DNA of 64,000 nt from the NCBI GenBank assembly GCA_013044075.1, contig JABEVG010000030.1:1-64000 (forward strand), written 5' to 3'. The first letter of the stretch is position 1. Each line of letters opens with the position of its first letter. This DNA is from Gallionella sp. (GTDB lineage: Bacteria; Pseudomonadota; Gammaproteobacteria; Burkholderiales; Gallionellaceae). Both the position numbers and the translations under genes were made by a program. The notes under the pieces are model-generated. The model was not told where the DNA came from, did not search any database, and was given only the letters and a program-made list of their open reading frames with translations. This document shows positions 8,541-19,238 of the stretch, piece by piece.

Positions 8541-8566
8541 AAGCCGACGCGAGTCGGCTTTTTTGT
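8541..8566 (+). terminator. Rho-independent terminator downstream of lipA
   Basis: AGCCGAC-GCGA-GTCGGCT-TTTTTG. Confidence 0.8.
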
Positions 8567-8635
8567 TGCCGCCCGCGAAAAACCGAAATCGCCCGAGCTG
8601 CTATAATCCGCCGCTAATTTTTCCGCAGTTATCTG

Positions 8636-10513
8636 ATGAACATCCTTTACGAAGAAGACGGCAGTTTCAAGGTCGGCAGCATCATGACCGACAACACCAG
8701 CTCACTACAGATCGAAAGCCTGTCCGGCAAGCGCAGCAAGATCAAGGCGGCGAACGTGATGCTGCGTTTCACCCAGCCCGCGCTGGGTGAATTCATGGCG
8801 CAGGCGGAGTCGATGGCGGAACAGATCGAGACCGAGTTCCTGTGGGAGTGCTGCCCACCCGACGAATTCGCTTTCGAGCAGACCGCCGAGGAATACTACG
8901 GCCACAAACCCAGCCCTGTGGAATCTGCTGCGGTGATGTTGCGTCTGCATGGCGCGCCGATCTATTTCCACCGCAAGGGCAAAGGCCGCTACCGCGCCGC
9001 ACCTGCCGATGTGCTCAAAGCCGCGCTCGCCGGTGCGGAAAAGAAGCGTCTGCAACTGGCGACTCAAGCGCGCTACACCGAACAGCTTTGCCAGTTCGAA
9101 TTGCCTGCCGACTTCGCCGATCATCTCAAGCATCTGCTCTACCAGCCCGACCGCAACACCATAGAAGTCAAGGCATTGGAGGCGGCGTGTGCCGCAACGC
9201 ATCTGTCCGCCGCGCACCTGTTGCATCGCTGCGGCGCGTTGCCTTCCACGCACGATTTCCACTTGAATAAATTCCTGTTCGAGAACTTCCCCAAAGGCAC
9301 GGACTTCCCTGCCGTCGAACTGGGTACTTGGGCGGAGCTGCCGCTGGCCACGGCACAGGCATTCAGCATCGACGATGCCAGCACCACCGAGATCGACGAT
9401 GCGTTCTCGATCGAGAAACTGGCCAACGGTCATTGGCGAATCGGCGTGCATATCGCCGCACCCGCGCTGGGTTTGCCGCGCGATTCGGCGGGCGATGCCA
9501 TCGCAGGCAGCCGACTTTCCACCGTGTATATGCCGGGGCAAAAGATCACCATGCTGCCGGAAAGTGTGGTGCAGGCCTTCACGCTGAATGCCGATCACGT
9601 CTGTCCCGCGCTCTCCATGTATCTCGAAGTCGATTGCGAATCCTTGCTCATCACCGCCAGCGAGAGTCGCGTCGAGCGCGTGCACATCGCGGCCAACTTG
9701 CGCCATGACACGCTGGAGCCTTTGTTCAATGAGGAGACGCTGGCGGCGGGCAAGCTGGATTACGCCTACGCGCCCGAGCTGAAACTCTTGTGGGACTTCG
9801 CCAACAAGCTGGAAGCGTTGCGCGGCAAAGCTTCCGACAACAGCACTTCGCAGGTTGATTACAACTTCAACATTGTGGACGACCGCGTCAGCATTACCAC
9901 GCGCCGACGCGGCTCACCCATAGACAAGGTCGTCTCCGAACTGATGATCCTGGTCAACAGCACCTGGGGCAAGCAGCTGGACGAACACGGCTTCCCCGGC
10001 ATCTACCGCACGCAGAACAACGGCAAGGTGAAGATGAGCACGGTGGCAGCACCCCATCAGGGCTTGGGCGTGGCGCAATACATGTGGTCGAGCTCACCGC
10101 TGCGCCGCTATGTGGACATGGTCAACCAACGCCAGATCATCGCCATGCTGAACGACAGCGAGCCGGTGTATGCCAAGAACGATCCCGCGCTGTACGCGGT
10201 GGTGCGCGACTTCGAGACCATGTACGGCATCTACAACGACTTCCAACGCCAGATGGAACGCTACTGGTGCCTGCGTTATTTGCAGCAGGAAAATATCGAA
10301 GAAATCACGGCCATCGTGCTGCGTGAAAATCTGGTGAAACTCACCAATATCCCCCTGGTATTCAAGGCGCATTCCATGCCCGAACAACCCGCTGGCAGCA
10401 AAGTCACGCTGGGCGTGGGTGACATCGATCTGCTCGACCTCAACCTGCATACCCGCTTCATCTCGGTCGAGACACCGGCCGTCGCGGCCGTGGCAACGGA
10501 GGAGGCGGCTTGA
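8636..10513 (+). CDS. RNB-domain ribonuclease (RNase II family)
   Basis: FSIDDASTTEIDDAFSIEKL...HIAAPALGL.., LMILVNSTWG, SSPLRRYVDMVNQRQ. Confidence 0.9.
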   Translation: MNILYEEDGSFKVGSIMTDNTSSLQIESLSGKRSKIKAANVMLRFTQPALGEFMAQAESMAEQIETEFLWECCPPDEFAFEQTAEEYYGHKPSPVESAAVMLRLHGAPIYFHRKGKGRYRAAPADVLKAALAGAEKKRLQLATQARYTEQLCQFELPADFADHLKHLLYQPDRNTIEVKALEAACAATHLSAAHLLHRCGALPSTHDFHLNKFLFENFPKGTDFPAVELGTWAELPLATAQAFSIDDASTTEIDDAFSIEKLANGHWRIGVHIAAPALGLPRDSAGDAIAGSRLSTVYMPGQKITMLPESVVQAFTLNADHVCPALSMYLEVDCESLLITASESRVERVHIAANLRHDTLEPLFNEETLAAGKLDYAYAPELKLLWDFANKLEALRGKASDNSTSQVDYNFNIVDDRVSITTRRRGSPIDKVVSELMILVNSTWGKQLDEHGFPGIYRTQNNGKVKMSTVAAPHQGLGVAQYMWSSSPLRRYVDMVNQRQIIAMLNDSEPVYAKNDPALYAVVRDFETMYGIYNDFQRQMERYWCLRYLQQENIEEITAIVLRENLVKLTNIPLVFKAHSMPEQPAGSKVTLGVGDIDLLDLNLHTRFISVETPAVAAVATEEAA

Positions 10514-11361
10514 TCGCCACGTTAAACAAACGTCTGTCGGCATCCATGCTGTTCTCTATCGCCTTCCACGCCTTCGCGCTGTGGGGCGTGACGCTGGTAT
10601 TGCCCGACCCGCATCAGGCCGTGAACATCATGCAGCCATTGCAAGTGGTGCTGGTCAACAGCAAATCCCAATCCAGCCCCCAGCAAGCCGACGCACTGGC
10701 GCAAGCCAATCTCGATGGAGGCGGTAACACCCCCGAAGACCGCCAGGCCAAAACGCCGCTGCCCACACTGCAAGACGACACGCGCTTCACTCCCGAACAA
10801 ACTGCAAAGCACCTCGCCACACTGGAAGCAGAGTCCAAAAAACTGCTGACACAGCTGAAAAACGATCGCAGCGTGGCGCAGCCCGAGCTGGTCAAACAGA
10901 CCAGCAACGCCACCATGACCGGAGAAGACCTGGTGCAAAAAAGCCTGGAGATCATCCGTCTGGAGGCGCAGATCAACAAGAATCAGGAGGCGTATCAACG
11001 CATGCCCAGACGCACCTTCATCGGCGCGCGCACCCAGGAATATCGCTTCGCGCAATACATCGAAGACTGGCGGGTCAAGGTCGAACGCATCGGCAACCTG
11101 AATTATCCCGAGCAGGCCCGCCGCGAACAGATCTACGGCAAGTTACAGCTCAGCGTATCAATCAAGGCCGATGGCACTATCGAGAGTGTCGAAGTCAGCC
11201 GCTCATCCGGGCAACGCATCCTGGATGCGGCCGCGATGCGCATCGTCAGACTCGCCGCGCCCTACCCGCCGCTGCCCGCCGACATCCGGCGCGACACCGA
11301 CATCCTCACCATCACCCGCACCTGGACTTTCACCCCGTCCGACAAACTGGAAAGCGAATAA
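10510..11361 (+). CDS. tonB: Energy transducer TonB family protein
   Basis: N-terminal TM segment, C-terminal LNYPEQARREQIYGKLQLSVSIKADGTIESVEVSRSSGQRILDAAAMRIVRLAAPYPPLP. Confidence 0.85.
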   Translation: MIATLNKRLSASMLFSIAFHAFALWGVTLVLPDPHQAVNIMQPLQVVLVNSKSQSSPQQADALAQANLDGGGNTPEDRQAKTPLPTLQDDTRFTPEQTAKHLATLEAESKKLLTQLKNDRSVAQPELVKQTSNATMTGEDLVQKSLEIIRLEAQINKNQEAYQRMPRRTFIGARTQEYRFAQYIEDWRVKVERIGNLNYPEQARREQIYGKLQLSVSIKADGTIESVEVSRSSGQRILDAAAMRIVRLAAPYPPLPADIRRDTDILTITRTWTFTPSDKLESE

Positions 11362-11390
11362 AAAAAGCAGTCCATAAGACTGCCTTTTTC
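11361..11390. terminator. Bidirectional terminator between convergent tonB and sensor kinase
   Basis: AAAAAAGCAGTCcataaGACTGCCTTTTT. Confidence 0.75.
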
Positions 11391-11505
11391 ATGGAACATC
11401 CCCAACGTTCACCCAGCGTTAGGCAACTTGCGGCGAGTATGAAAAACCCGCAGGACTTGCAGCTTCATCACCCACTACCATGAGGTGGTCGGCTTCTGCT
11501 TGCAC

Positions 11506-14346
11506 TCAAACATCCCTGCCATATTGCTCATCAAGCCTGGCGATGAGCCTGGGCATATTGACCGGCTTATGCAGCACCGGCCAATCAAACCGCTCTGTCT
11601 GGCGAATGAAAGAAGACGAGGTATTGCCGGACATCATCACCGCGCAGACAGGCTTGTGCTGTTGCTCGCGCAGCCCGAGCAGGAAACTAATGCCATCCAC
11701 TTCACCGGGCAGCATGTAATCCACGATATAGCAATCGGCGTTGCCGATATTCGGGTGCTGCAGGGCGTGTTCCGCGTTAGCGAAACAGGTCACTTCGCCG
11801 CCCATCATCTCCAGCGTTTTGCGCAAAGCATCCGCGACCAGCACATCGTCTTCCACCACCACGAAATGTTTGCCGCGCACAAATGAACGGTTGGCTGCAA
11901 ATTCCAGAGTCTCCGAAATGTCGGCATCCTCCAGCTGCCCGTTTGCCGTGCTGACCACAGGCGTGCTGACCACAGGCAGGTGGAATCCGAACACAGATCC
12001 ATACCCAGGCCGGGAGCGGCAGGTGACCCCTCCATCCAGCAGTACCAGCGCGCGCTTGACGATAGCGAGCCCCAGTCCTAGGCCGCTTGTCCTGTCGCGT
12101 TGCGGGTTGTTGACCTGATAGAACTCGTCAAAGATGTGTTCGATCTGATCCTCCGCGATACCGATCCCGGTGTCCCAAATCTGGAACAACACCTTGCCAC
12201 CGCGTGGTCTGGCACTGACCAGGATGGATCCCTGCAAGGTGTATTTGATCGCATTCGAAATAAGATTCGACAGCACGGACTTGAGCAATCCGATGTCGGT
12301 ACGCAAGATCAGCGTCTTGTCCAACGGGAAGTACAGCTTGAAGCGAAGCTGCTTTTGACTGGCTAACGGCGCGAAGCTGTCTTCAATCCAGGTGAAAATC
12401 ATCCCGAGCGAAATCGTAGTGAACTCCGGCTTGATCGCCCCCGCATCCAGCTTGGACACATTCAGCAAGGCATCGAGCAGTTCGTTAAAGTTTGTCATCG
12501 CCTGGTCCAGGCGTTGCACGATTTGACCCTGGTCAGGGGTTAGCGCGGTGAATTTAAGGGCGTCAATGAACAGATTGGCTGCCGTGAGCGGCTGCCGCAG
12601 ATCGTGTCCTGCTGCGGCGAGGAAGCGGGTCTTGGCCAACTCTTTTTCTTCCAGCTGGTGCAGCGATGCCTTTAGTGCACGCTCGGCTATCTTGCGCTCG
12701 GAAATGTCGCGGCCTATCCCCAGCACCGAGGCGATCGCGCCCGATGCATCACGCTCGGGTATCAAGCGGATATGCACATATCGCAGCGAAGCCCTAAAAC
12801 TGGGCCACTCCAATTCGAACTGAGACTCTGCGCCGGTCGCGAACACCTGCTTGATCTTCGCCTCGTAATTTTCGAAGGGTAAGCCACCGGGATACTCTGA
12901 AGGTCGCTTGCCTTGCAACGCAGCAATACCGCCTTCACCCAATGCACACAGAGCCGGATTGGCGTAGATGCGGCGGCACTCACGGTCATACCGAGCAATG
13001 GTGTCGGGAGAATTGTCGATCAGGCTGCGTGACTCTTGCTCGCGGGCAGACAGCGCGGCCGTCCTCTCCTCGACTTTCATTTCCAGGGATGCGTTGATTT
13101 CGTTGATCTCCTGTATTTTCTGATTGACCGCATCATTCATGGCGATAAAGCTCAGCGTGAGATCCCCAAGCTCATCCTGTCGCGCTTTCGCCGTTTCCAG
13201 TTCAATGAAGTCGCCATGCCGCGCAGTATTTCTCTCGCCGCTGGCCACATCGCGGAAGACGCGGCTGAGGACAGTGAGCGGTCTGGCGATAGAGTTGGCC
13301 AGATACCAGGCCAGGGAAAAAACCACCAGCAGACTGACGGCTGCAATCGCCCCCAGTATTGCGATCATTTCGCGGATGTTCTTTTGGGCGATGTCTTTGG
13401 AATAGAGCACCGCGATGGTTCCGACCTGGCTTTTGTCGGCATAGACAGGCATCAGCCTTTGGTAGTAACCATCGTCTCCTACGGTGATCTCGCCGATTGT
13501 TTGTTCCGCCGTGTGCGTCGCAGTGCCACCCGGATCGATGGTTCGATAGCTGCCAAGGCTACCGACACTGAAACCTTGCCGGGTGAATATATTGATATGT
13601 GTGTCGGTCAACATGGCAAGCCGGTCAACAAAAGACTGATCGAGTTTTTGTTGCATGACAACCAGACCAAGCTGCTTGAGCTTCTGTGTTCCCGAGGCAC
13701 GGTCGAAAACCTCGCCCATGATAGGCGTGCGACTTTCCATGGCCAGCATGCCGTCCACGACCGTGTAATGCACGCTTGGGTGCTGAAGCAGCATGCCAGT
13801 CGTCAACTCAAAACCCGGATCGGCGACATTCTGCAATGTCCGCAAGTTGTCCCGATTGGGCTCTTCACCCTCTTTCAACGTTGCGACCTGCAACACGGGG
13901 ACGGGCGAACGCTCTATAAAGCCGGCCTGTTCACCGTCCCTGCTCAACCGTGCAAAGGAAACCAGCTTGCCTGCTGAATCGTAAATGGCGACCTTATAAA
14001 GACTCGCGGCACGCCTTGCCTTATCCGCATCCTTGGTCAATTGCTGGTAGGTATTGAACAAAGTTTCACGGTCGATTTCCGATGATGCGTATTGCTCCAG
14101 ATACCAGATGGTCACCCCGAGATTTTTCTGTCTCGCCAGTTGGCGAGATACTTCCTGCAACTTGCCGCTATCCTTGGACAAGCGATCGTCTATCACACTG
14201 GCCGCCTTTTCCAGCACGTCATCGTAGCGTTGCAAATGCTGCCCTCGGATGACCCAGGAAACTGTCAGCAGGGCGACCAGTACCACCACGATGCTGACCG
14301 AGGCCGCACTGAGCAAAAGCTTGTCTCTTAGTTTGCTGATTTTCAT
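11506..14346 (-). CDS. Hybrid sensor histidine kinase (periplasmic sensor, HAMP, PAS, HisKA, HATPase, receiver)
   Basis: AAAGHDLRQPLTAANLF (H box), SNAIKYT, DTGIGI, GLGLGLAIVKR, C-terminal receiver FVVVEDDVLVADALRKTLE..CYIVDYMLPGEVDG. Confidence 0.92.
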   Translation of the reverse strand: MKISKLRDKLLLSAASVSIVVVLVALLTVSWVIRGQHLQRYDDVLEKAASVIDDRLSKDSGKLQEVSRQLARQKNLGVTIWYLEQYASSEIDRETLFNTYQQLTKDADKARRAASLYKVAIYDSAGKLVSFARLSRDGEQAGFIERSPVPVLQVATLKEGEEPNRDNLRTLQNVADPGFELTTGMLLQHPSVHYTVVDGMLAMESRTPIMGEVFDRASGTQKLKQLGLVVMQQKLDQSFVDRLAMLTDTHINIFTRQGFSVGSLGSYRTIDPGGTATHTAEQTIGEITVGDDGYYQRLMPVYADKSQVGTIAVLYSKDIAQKNIREMIAILGAIAAVSLLVVFSLAWYLANSIARPLTVLSRVFRDVASGERNTARHGDFIELETAKARQDELGDLTLSFIAMNDAVNQKIQEINEINASLEMKVEERTAALSAREQESRSLIDNSPDTIARYDRECRRIYANPALCALGEGGIAALQGKRPSEYPGGLPFENYEAKIKQVFATGAESQFELEWPSFRASLRYVHIRLIPERDASGAIASVLGIGRDISERKIAERALKASLHQLEEKELAKTRFLAAAGHDLRQPLTAANLFIDALKFTALTPDQGQIVQRLDQAMTNFNELLDALLNVSKLDAGAIKPEFTTISLGMIFTWIEDSFAPLASQKQLRFKLYFPLDKTLILRTDIGLLKSVLSNLISNAIKYTLQGSILVSARPRGGKVLFQIWDTGIGIAEDQIEHIFDEFYQVNNPQRDRTSGLGLGLAIVKRALVLLDGGVTCRSRPGYGSVFGFHLPVVSTPVVSTANGQLEDADISETLEFAANRSFVRGKHFVVVEDDVLVADALRKTLEMMGGEVTCFANAEHALQHPNIGNADCYIVDYMLPGEVDGISFLLGLREQQHKPVCAVMMSGNTSSSFIRQTERFDWPVLHKPVNMPRLIARLDEQYGRDV

Positions 14347-14352
14347 ATTCGT

Positions 14353-15534
14353 CTACTTGGCTTTGCCCGGCACGTAGGAAAGGATAGGGATGAACCCATC
14401 GGGGGCGGTAGAAGCATTGAACGGGTACGACGCATAGCCACCTTTGTCCACCAATCCGAGTTTGATCAGAATGATGCCGGGCTGCTGCTTGGCCCTTCTC
14501 TCCAGAAAATCCACTGCGGTATTGATGGCTACGCGTGCCTGGCTCACGCCCCGGGTATCAACCGCAGCGACGATTTCGCCTTTGCGTATGAGTCCGGCAA
14601 TTTCACGGGTCAGATCATAGGCGACGAGACGGATTTTCTTGCTCAGCCCGGCTTGTTTGATAGGCAATATGGCGGCAGGCGCGCAACCGGTACAACCGAT
14701 GATGTAGTCGAGGTTTTGTCCATGTTCGGCCAGCAATTGATCGGTCAATTGGGTCTGACCGATCCGGTCACTGTCGCCGTACTTGATGTCGACGATATTG
14801 ACCTTGATGGGTGCTGCGCGTGCCGTTTCGCGAGTCCCTGCCACCTCCCCCTTGACCCAACCGGCATCACGAGGACCGGGCAACAGCGCGATATTGATGG
14901 CTTTCATGCCGCGCCGTTGCGCATCGCGGATCACCCATGCGGTGGCATCGTTCCCCATCCCTTTTAATGAGGTGGTGACTTTGGTCGTCAAGTCGTCACT
15001 GGTGCTGTCATTCGCCAGTTCGAGCACCGGTATGCCCTGGGCGCGCGCTTTGGCAATCGAAGCATTGTTGGCATTCAGGCTGATCGGTGAAATGACGATG
15101 GCATCGTACTTCGCTGCAATCACATCATCCATTTTGAGCAACTGGCCCACCAGATCGTCATAGCCATCTGCCGGAAATATATCCACCGCCACGCCCAATC
15201 TTTTTGCTTCGCTGATGACGCCGTAGTCACAGCCTATCCAGTAAGGATCCTTCAAATGCGGGAACAGGAAAGCGATGCGCCAGTGCTTGCTGGCAGGCGT
15301 GGTCATGGCGTATTGCCCTTCTACCACACGACCGCTGGCAAGCTCTTCATCGGTCGTAGACAGCAGTGGGAGCGGCGGGTAGATGAAATAGACTGGAACA
15401 GGAGCGGGCATCTTGGTGTTGGCATTCACCAATGGTGTGTCTGCTGATGCGGGTAAAGCGATCACACTGAACAGCAGCGCACTAAGGATGATGGACAAGA
15501 AGTGTTTTTTCTCGGGTCTATGGCGCAGGTTCAT
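14353..15534 (-). CDS. Periplasmic sugar-binding-like protein (TorT-like) paired with sensor kinase
   Basis: Signal peptide; WRIAFLFPHLKDPYWIGCDYGVISEAKRLGV...YDAIVISPISL...GCTGCAPAAI; 6 nt from the kinase gene. Confidence 0.75.
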   Translation of the reverse strand: MNLRHRPEKKHFLSIILSALLFSVIALPASADTPLVNANTKMPAPVPVYFIYPPLPLLSTTDEELASGRVVEGQYAMTTPASKHWRIAFLFPHLKDPYWIGCDYGVISEAKRLGVAVDIFPADGYDDLVGQLLKMDDVIAAKYDAIVISPISLNANNASIAKARAQGIPVLELANDSTSDDLTTKVTTSLKGMGNDATAWVIRDAQRRGMKAINIALLPGPRDAGWVKGEVAGTRETARAAPIKVNIVDIKYGDSDRIGQTQLTDQLLAEHGQNLDYIIGCTGCAPAAILPIKQAGLSKKIRLVAYDLTREIAGLIRKGEIVAAVDTRGVSQARVAINTAVDFLERRAKQQPGIILIKLGLVDKGGYASYPFNASTAPDGFIPILSYVPGKAK

Positions 15535-15806
15535 CGCTTGTATCGCATCTTTGAATGGGAGTTGGCTTGCCGAAATTCTTCGACCAATATGCAGGAGCAC
15601 CCGCTTGGCAGCAGATGAACAGGCGAATCCCCGGCATTCTTTGAGCGCGAAGTGTGGTCTTCATCGTTGCCACAACCCGAACCAGTCAACCGAACGACCC
15701 ACCCCTCACACAGGCACTTCTACCTATTCCACCCTGCACCGGCGATTCTAACCGACCCGGCTCTCTTTCTCCGACAGACTTTGCCACTCACACCATCAAC
15801 AGCCGA

Positions 15807-17009
15807 CTACCAACCCGATTCGCGTTCCGGTGTCGCGCTGATCTTGTGTATAGACAGATCTGCACCGTTGAACTCTTCTTCGGCATCCAGACGGATGCCC
15901 ACGGTTTTCTTCAACAGGCCATACACCGCAAATCCCCCCGCCAAGGCGATGGCGATGCCCAGTATCGTGCCACACAGTTGCGACATGAAGCTCACGCCAC
16001 CCACACCACCGAGAGCCTTCAGCCCGAAGATGCCCGCCGCGATGCCGCCCCACGCACCGCATAATCCGTGCAACGGCCACACGCCCAGCACGTCGTCGAT
16101 CTTCCAGCGATTTTGCGTGAGCGTGAACATCACCACGAACAACGCACCCGCCACTCCGCCCACCACCAGGGCGCCTATCGGATGCATGAGGTCCGAACCC
16201 GCGCACACCGCGACCAGTCCCGCCAATGGGCCGTTATGCAAAAAGCCCGGATCGTTCTTGCCGAACCACAATGCGGTGAGCGTGCCGCCCACCATCGCCA
16301 TCAGCGAATTCACCGCGACCAGTCCGCTCATGTTGTTGATAGTCTGCGCCGACATCACGTTGAAGCCGAACCAGCCGACGGTGAGTATCCACGCACCCAA
16401 GGCGAGGAAGGGAATACTGGACGGCGGATGCGCCGAGATGCGTCCTTCTTTGTTGTAGCGACCGCGCCGCGCGCCCAGCAGCAGCACCGCTGCCAAGCCC
16501 ACCCAACCACCGACCGCATGCACCACCACCGAGCCGGCGAAATCGTGGAACTCCGCACCGAAGGTCGCGTTCAACCAGTCCTGGATACCGAAGCGATGAT
16601 TCCACGCGATACCTTCAAAGAAGGGATAGACGAAACCGACCAGCATGAAGGTCGCCGCCATTTGCGGATTGAATTTGGCACGCTCGGCGATGCCGCCGGA
16701 AACGATGGCGGGAATGGCGGCGGCGAAAGTCAGCAGAAAAAAGAACTTCACCAACTCATAACCATTCTTCTGCGCAAGCTGCTCCGCGCCGGTAAAAAAA
16801 TTCACACCGTATGCGATCACGTAGCCGATGAAGAAATACGCCAGTGTCGAGACCGCAAAGTCGGTCATGATCTTGACCAGCGCGTTCACCTGATTTTTCT
16901 TGCGCACCGTGCCCAGTTCCAAAAAAGCAAAACCCGCGTGCATCGCCAACACCATAATCGCGCCGAGCAAAATAAATAACGCGTCGTGACTGCTTGGTAA
17001 ATTTTCCAT
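15807..17009 (-). CDS. amtB: Ammonium transporter (Amt/AmtB)
   Basis: Multiple TM helices; DFAGSVVVHAVGGWVGLAAVLLLGAR, LGAWILTVGWFGFNVMSA. Confidence 0.93.
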   Translation of the reverse strand: MENLPSSHDALFILLGAIMVLAMHAGFAFLELGTVRKKNQVNALVKIMTDFAVSTLAYFFIGYVIAYGVNFFTGAEQLAQKNGYELVKFFFLLTFAAAIPAIVSGGIAERAKFNPQMAATFMLVGFVYPFFEGIAWNHRFGIQDWLNATFGAEFHDFAGSVVVHAVGGWVGLAAVLLLGARRGRYNKEGRISAHPPSSIPFLALGAWILTVGWFGFNVMSAQTINNMSGLVAVNSLMAMVGGTLTALWFGKNDPGFLHNGPLAGLVAVCAGSDLMHPIGALVVGGVAGALFVVMFTLTQNRWKIDDVLGVWPLHGLCGAWGGIAAGIFGLKALGGVGGVSFMSQLCGTILGIAIALAGGFAVYGLLKKTVGIRLDAEEEFNGADLSIHKISATPERESGW

Positions 17010-17043
17010 TTCTCTCTCCTGTAGTGCGAAAGCGGAATTGTAC

Positions 17044-17058
17044 GCAAGATACGTTCCA
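17044..17058 (-). promoter_or_regulatory. Sigma54 (-24/-12) promoter upstream of amtB
   Basis: Minus strand TGGAACGTATCTTGC versus consensus TGGCACG-N4-TTGC, ~35-49 nt upstream of amtB ATG. Confidence 0.65.
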
Positions 17059-17131
17059 CTTTTCTAAGTGACTGACCTGTAAAGACTGGAGATTTTTTTG
17101 TCGGCGAATCCAACCGGCCGGAGAGCCAGTT

Positions 17132-17181
17132 TGGTGCGGATTTTTAGTGGCGCACCAGATGGAAGCACCGTGATGGTGCGC
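17132..17181. promoter_or_regulatory. Putative NtrC enhancer sites upstream of amtB
   Basis: TGGTGCG..CGCACCA (17132-17157) and GCACC-GTGAT-GGTGC (17165-17179). Confidence 0.6.
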
Positions 17182-17266
17182 GACAGGGGGTTCTGTCAGG
17201 TCGGCATAATCCGTGCGCAAAGTCAGCCATATTGGCGCAGGCGATGTGACGGCGAATGGCTTTTTA

Positions 17267-17941
17267 TCAGAGCAAGCCGCGCTCCGCGAATGACAGTGTC
17301 GCGCCACCCGCCACAATGAAATGATCCAGCACCCGCACATCCACCAAAGCCAATGCCTGTTTGAGTACGCCGGTAATCAACTCGTCCGCCGAACTGGGTT
17401 CGGCGACACCGGAAGGGTGGTTGTGCGCGAGGATGACCGCCGCCGCGTTGTGCGCCAGCGCGCGTTTGACCACCTCGCGGGGATAGACACTGGTTTGGCT
17501 GAGCGTGCCCTGAAACAACTCTTCGCTGGCGAGCACACGATGTTGCGTGTCGAGAAACAACACCACAAATACTTCCTGCTGACGACCGCTCAAAAGCAGC
17601 AACAGATAATCGCGTACCGCGTGCGGCGAATTGAGCGCGTCGCCGCGTTGCAACCGCTCTTGCAAAGCGCGCCGCGACATCTCCAGCACCGCCTGCAACT
17701 GCACGAACTTTGCCTGCCCCATGCCATGCACCGCGCAAAAATCCGCCTCGCTGGTGGCAAACAACTGGGTGAGATTGCCGAACCGATTGAGCAGCTCGCG
17801 CGCCAGATCCACCGCGCTTTTGCCCGTCACCCCGGTGCGCAAAAAGATCGCCAGCAACTCCGCATCCGACAACGCCGCCGCGCTGCGCGCCAGCAGCTTT
17901 TCGCGTGGACGCTCACCCTCGGGCCAATCCGTAATCGACAT
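17267..17941 (-). CDS. radC: RadC/YicR family JAB-domain protein
   Basis: [37 protein letters not shown]...[35 protein letters not shown]. Confidence 0.95.
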   Translation of the reverse strand: MSITDWPEGERPREKLLARSAAALSDAELLAIFLRTGVTGKSAVDLARELLNRFGNLTQLFATSEADFCAVHGMGQAKFVQLQAVLEMSRRALQERLQRGDALNSPHAVRDYLLLLLSGRQQEVFVVLFLDTQHRVLASEELFQGTLSQTSVYPREVVKRALAHNAAAVILAHNHPSGVAEPSSADELITGVLKQALALVDVRVLDHFIVAGGATLSFAERGLL

Positions 17942-17996
17942 ACACCCTCCACTCGGTAGTTGTGCGACAGGCTTTTCTTGTAAGATGCGCGACATT

Positions 17997-19238
17997 ATGG
18001 AACAAGCTCAAACAAAACGCATCGTGTCGGCAGGCCGCATCTTATTGGGTATCACCGGCGGCATCGCGGCTTATAAGGCGGCAGAGTTGCTGCGGCTGAT
18101 GATAAAACAAGGCGTTGAGGTACAGGTGGCGATGACCGAAGCGGCGACGCATTTCATCACGCCGACCACGATGCAGGGTTTGTCGGGCAAGCCTGTGTTC
18201 ACCGACCGGTGGGATGCGAGCGTGCCGAACAGCATGGCGCATATCAATCTGAGCCGCGCCGCCGATGCCATCGTGATCGCCCCCGCAAGTGCCGATTTCA
18301 TCGCCAAGCTGGCGCACGGTCTGGCGAATGATCTGCTATCCGCGCTGTGTCTGGCGCGTGTGTGTCCGCTGATCGTCGCACCCGCGATGAACCGCGAGAT
18401 GTGGCTGAATGCCGCGACGCAACGCAACGTCGCGCAACTTCGTGCCGATGGTGTACACGTGCTGGGGCCTGACAGCGGCATCCAGGCGTGCGGCGAAGAG
18501 GGCATGGGACGCATGCTGGAAGCGGCGGAACTGGCGCAAGACATCACCACGATCCTAAGCAAGCGCATGCGCCCCGCAAACGGGGATCATGAGCTATTGT
18601 CGGGTGTAAAAATCCTCATCACCGCCGGGCCGACTTATGAGGCGATAGACGCGGTGCGCGGCATCACCAATCGCAGCTCCGGCAAGATGGGCTATGCCAT
18701 CGCGCAAGCCGCGCTGGAGCTGGGCGCGCAAGTCACGCTGGTGTCCGGCCCGACCGCACTCGCCCGACCCGTCGGCGCGCACATCGTGGATGTGACCAGT
18801 GCCGCGCAGATGTTTGCGGCGGTGCAACAACACGTCAGCGACTGCGCGATTTTCATCGGCGTGGCGGCGGTGGCGGACTATCGCGCGGCTCACGTCAGCG
18901 AACAAAAAATCAAGAAGCGCGATGCGGCATTGACGCTGGAGCTGCTCCCCAATCCGGACATCCTTGCGTTCGTGGCCAATCTGCCCAAGCCGCCGTTCTG
19001 CGTGGGTTTCGCTGCGGAAAGTGAAAACCTTTACGAGTATGCGGAGCAAAAACGCCGTGCGAAAAAATTGCCGCTGCTGGTGGGCAACATCGCGCAGCAC
19101 GCCATCGGCAGCGACGAAAACGAATTGGTGTTGTTCGACGACCATGGCAGCCATGCCCTGCCGCGCGGCGACAAACTCACGCTCGCACGATCACTCATGC
19201 AACATATCGCACAACGCTTTCAAGGAGCAAAGCAATGA
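17997..19238 (+). CDS. coaBC: Bifunctional phosphopantothenoylcysteine decarboxylase/phosphopantothenate-cysteine ligase
   Basis: [21 protein letters not shown]...APAMNREMW...[31 protein letters not shown]. Confidence 0.95.
   Translation: MEQAQTKRIVSAGRILLGITGGIAAYKAAELLRLMIKQGVEVQVAMTEAATHFITPTTMQGLSGKPVFTDRWDASVPNSMAHINLSRAADAIVIAPASADFIAKLAHGLANDLLSALCLARVCPLIVAPAMNREMWLNAATQRNVAQLRADGVHVLGPDSGIQACGEEGMGRMLEAAELAQDITTILSKRMRPANGDHELLSGVKILITAGPTYEAIDAVRGITNRSSGKMGYAIAQAALELGAQVTLVSGPTALARPVGAHIVDVTSAAQMFAAVQQHVSDCAIFIGVAAVADYRAAHVSEQKIKKRDAALTLELLPNPDILAFVANLPKPPFCVGFAAESENLYEYAEQKRRAKKLPLLVGNIAQHAIGSDENELVLFDDHGSHALPRGDKLTLARSLMQHIAQRFQGAKQ

Noticed and set aside
8500-8790. 96-aa ORF downstream of lipA
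   Set aside because: Spans the lipA terminator and the RNB promoter/start in the wrong frame.
8705-9706. 333-aa minus-strand ORF
   Set aside because: Antisense to the RNB ribonuclease.
13036-13977. 313-aa plus-strand ORF
   Set aside because: Antisense to the sensor kinase.
15652-16458. 268-aa Pro/Thr-rich ORF
   Set aside because: Mostly antisense to amtB; no signal or motif support.
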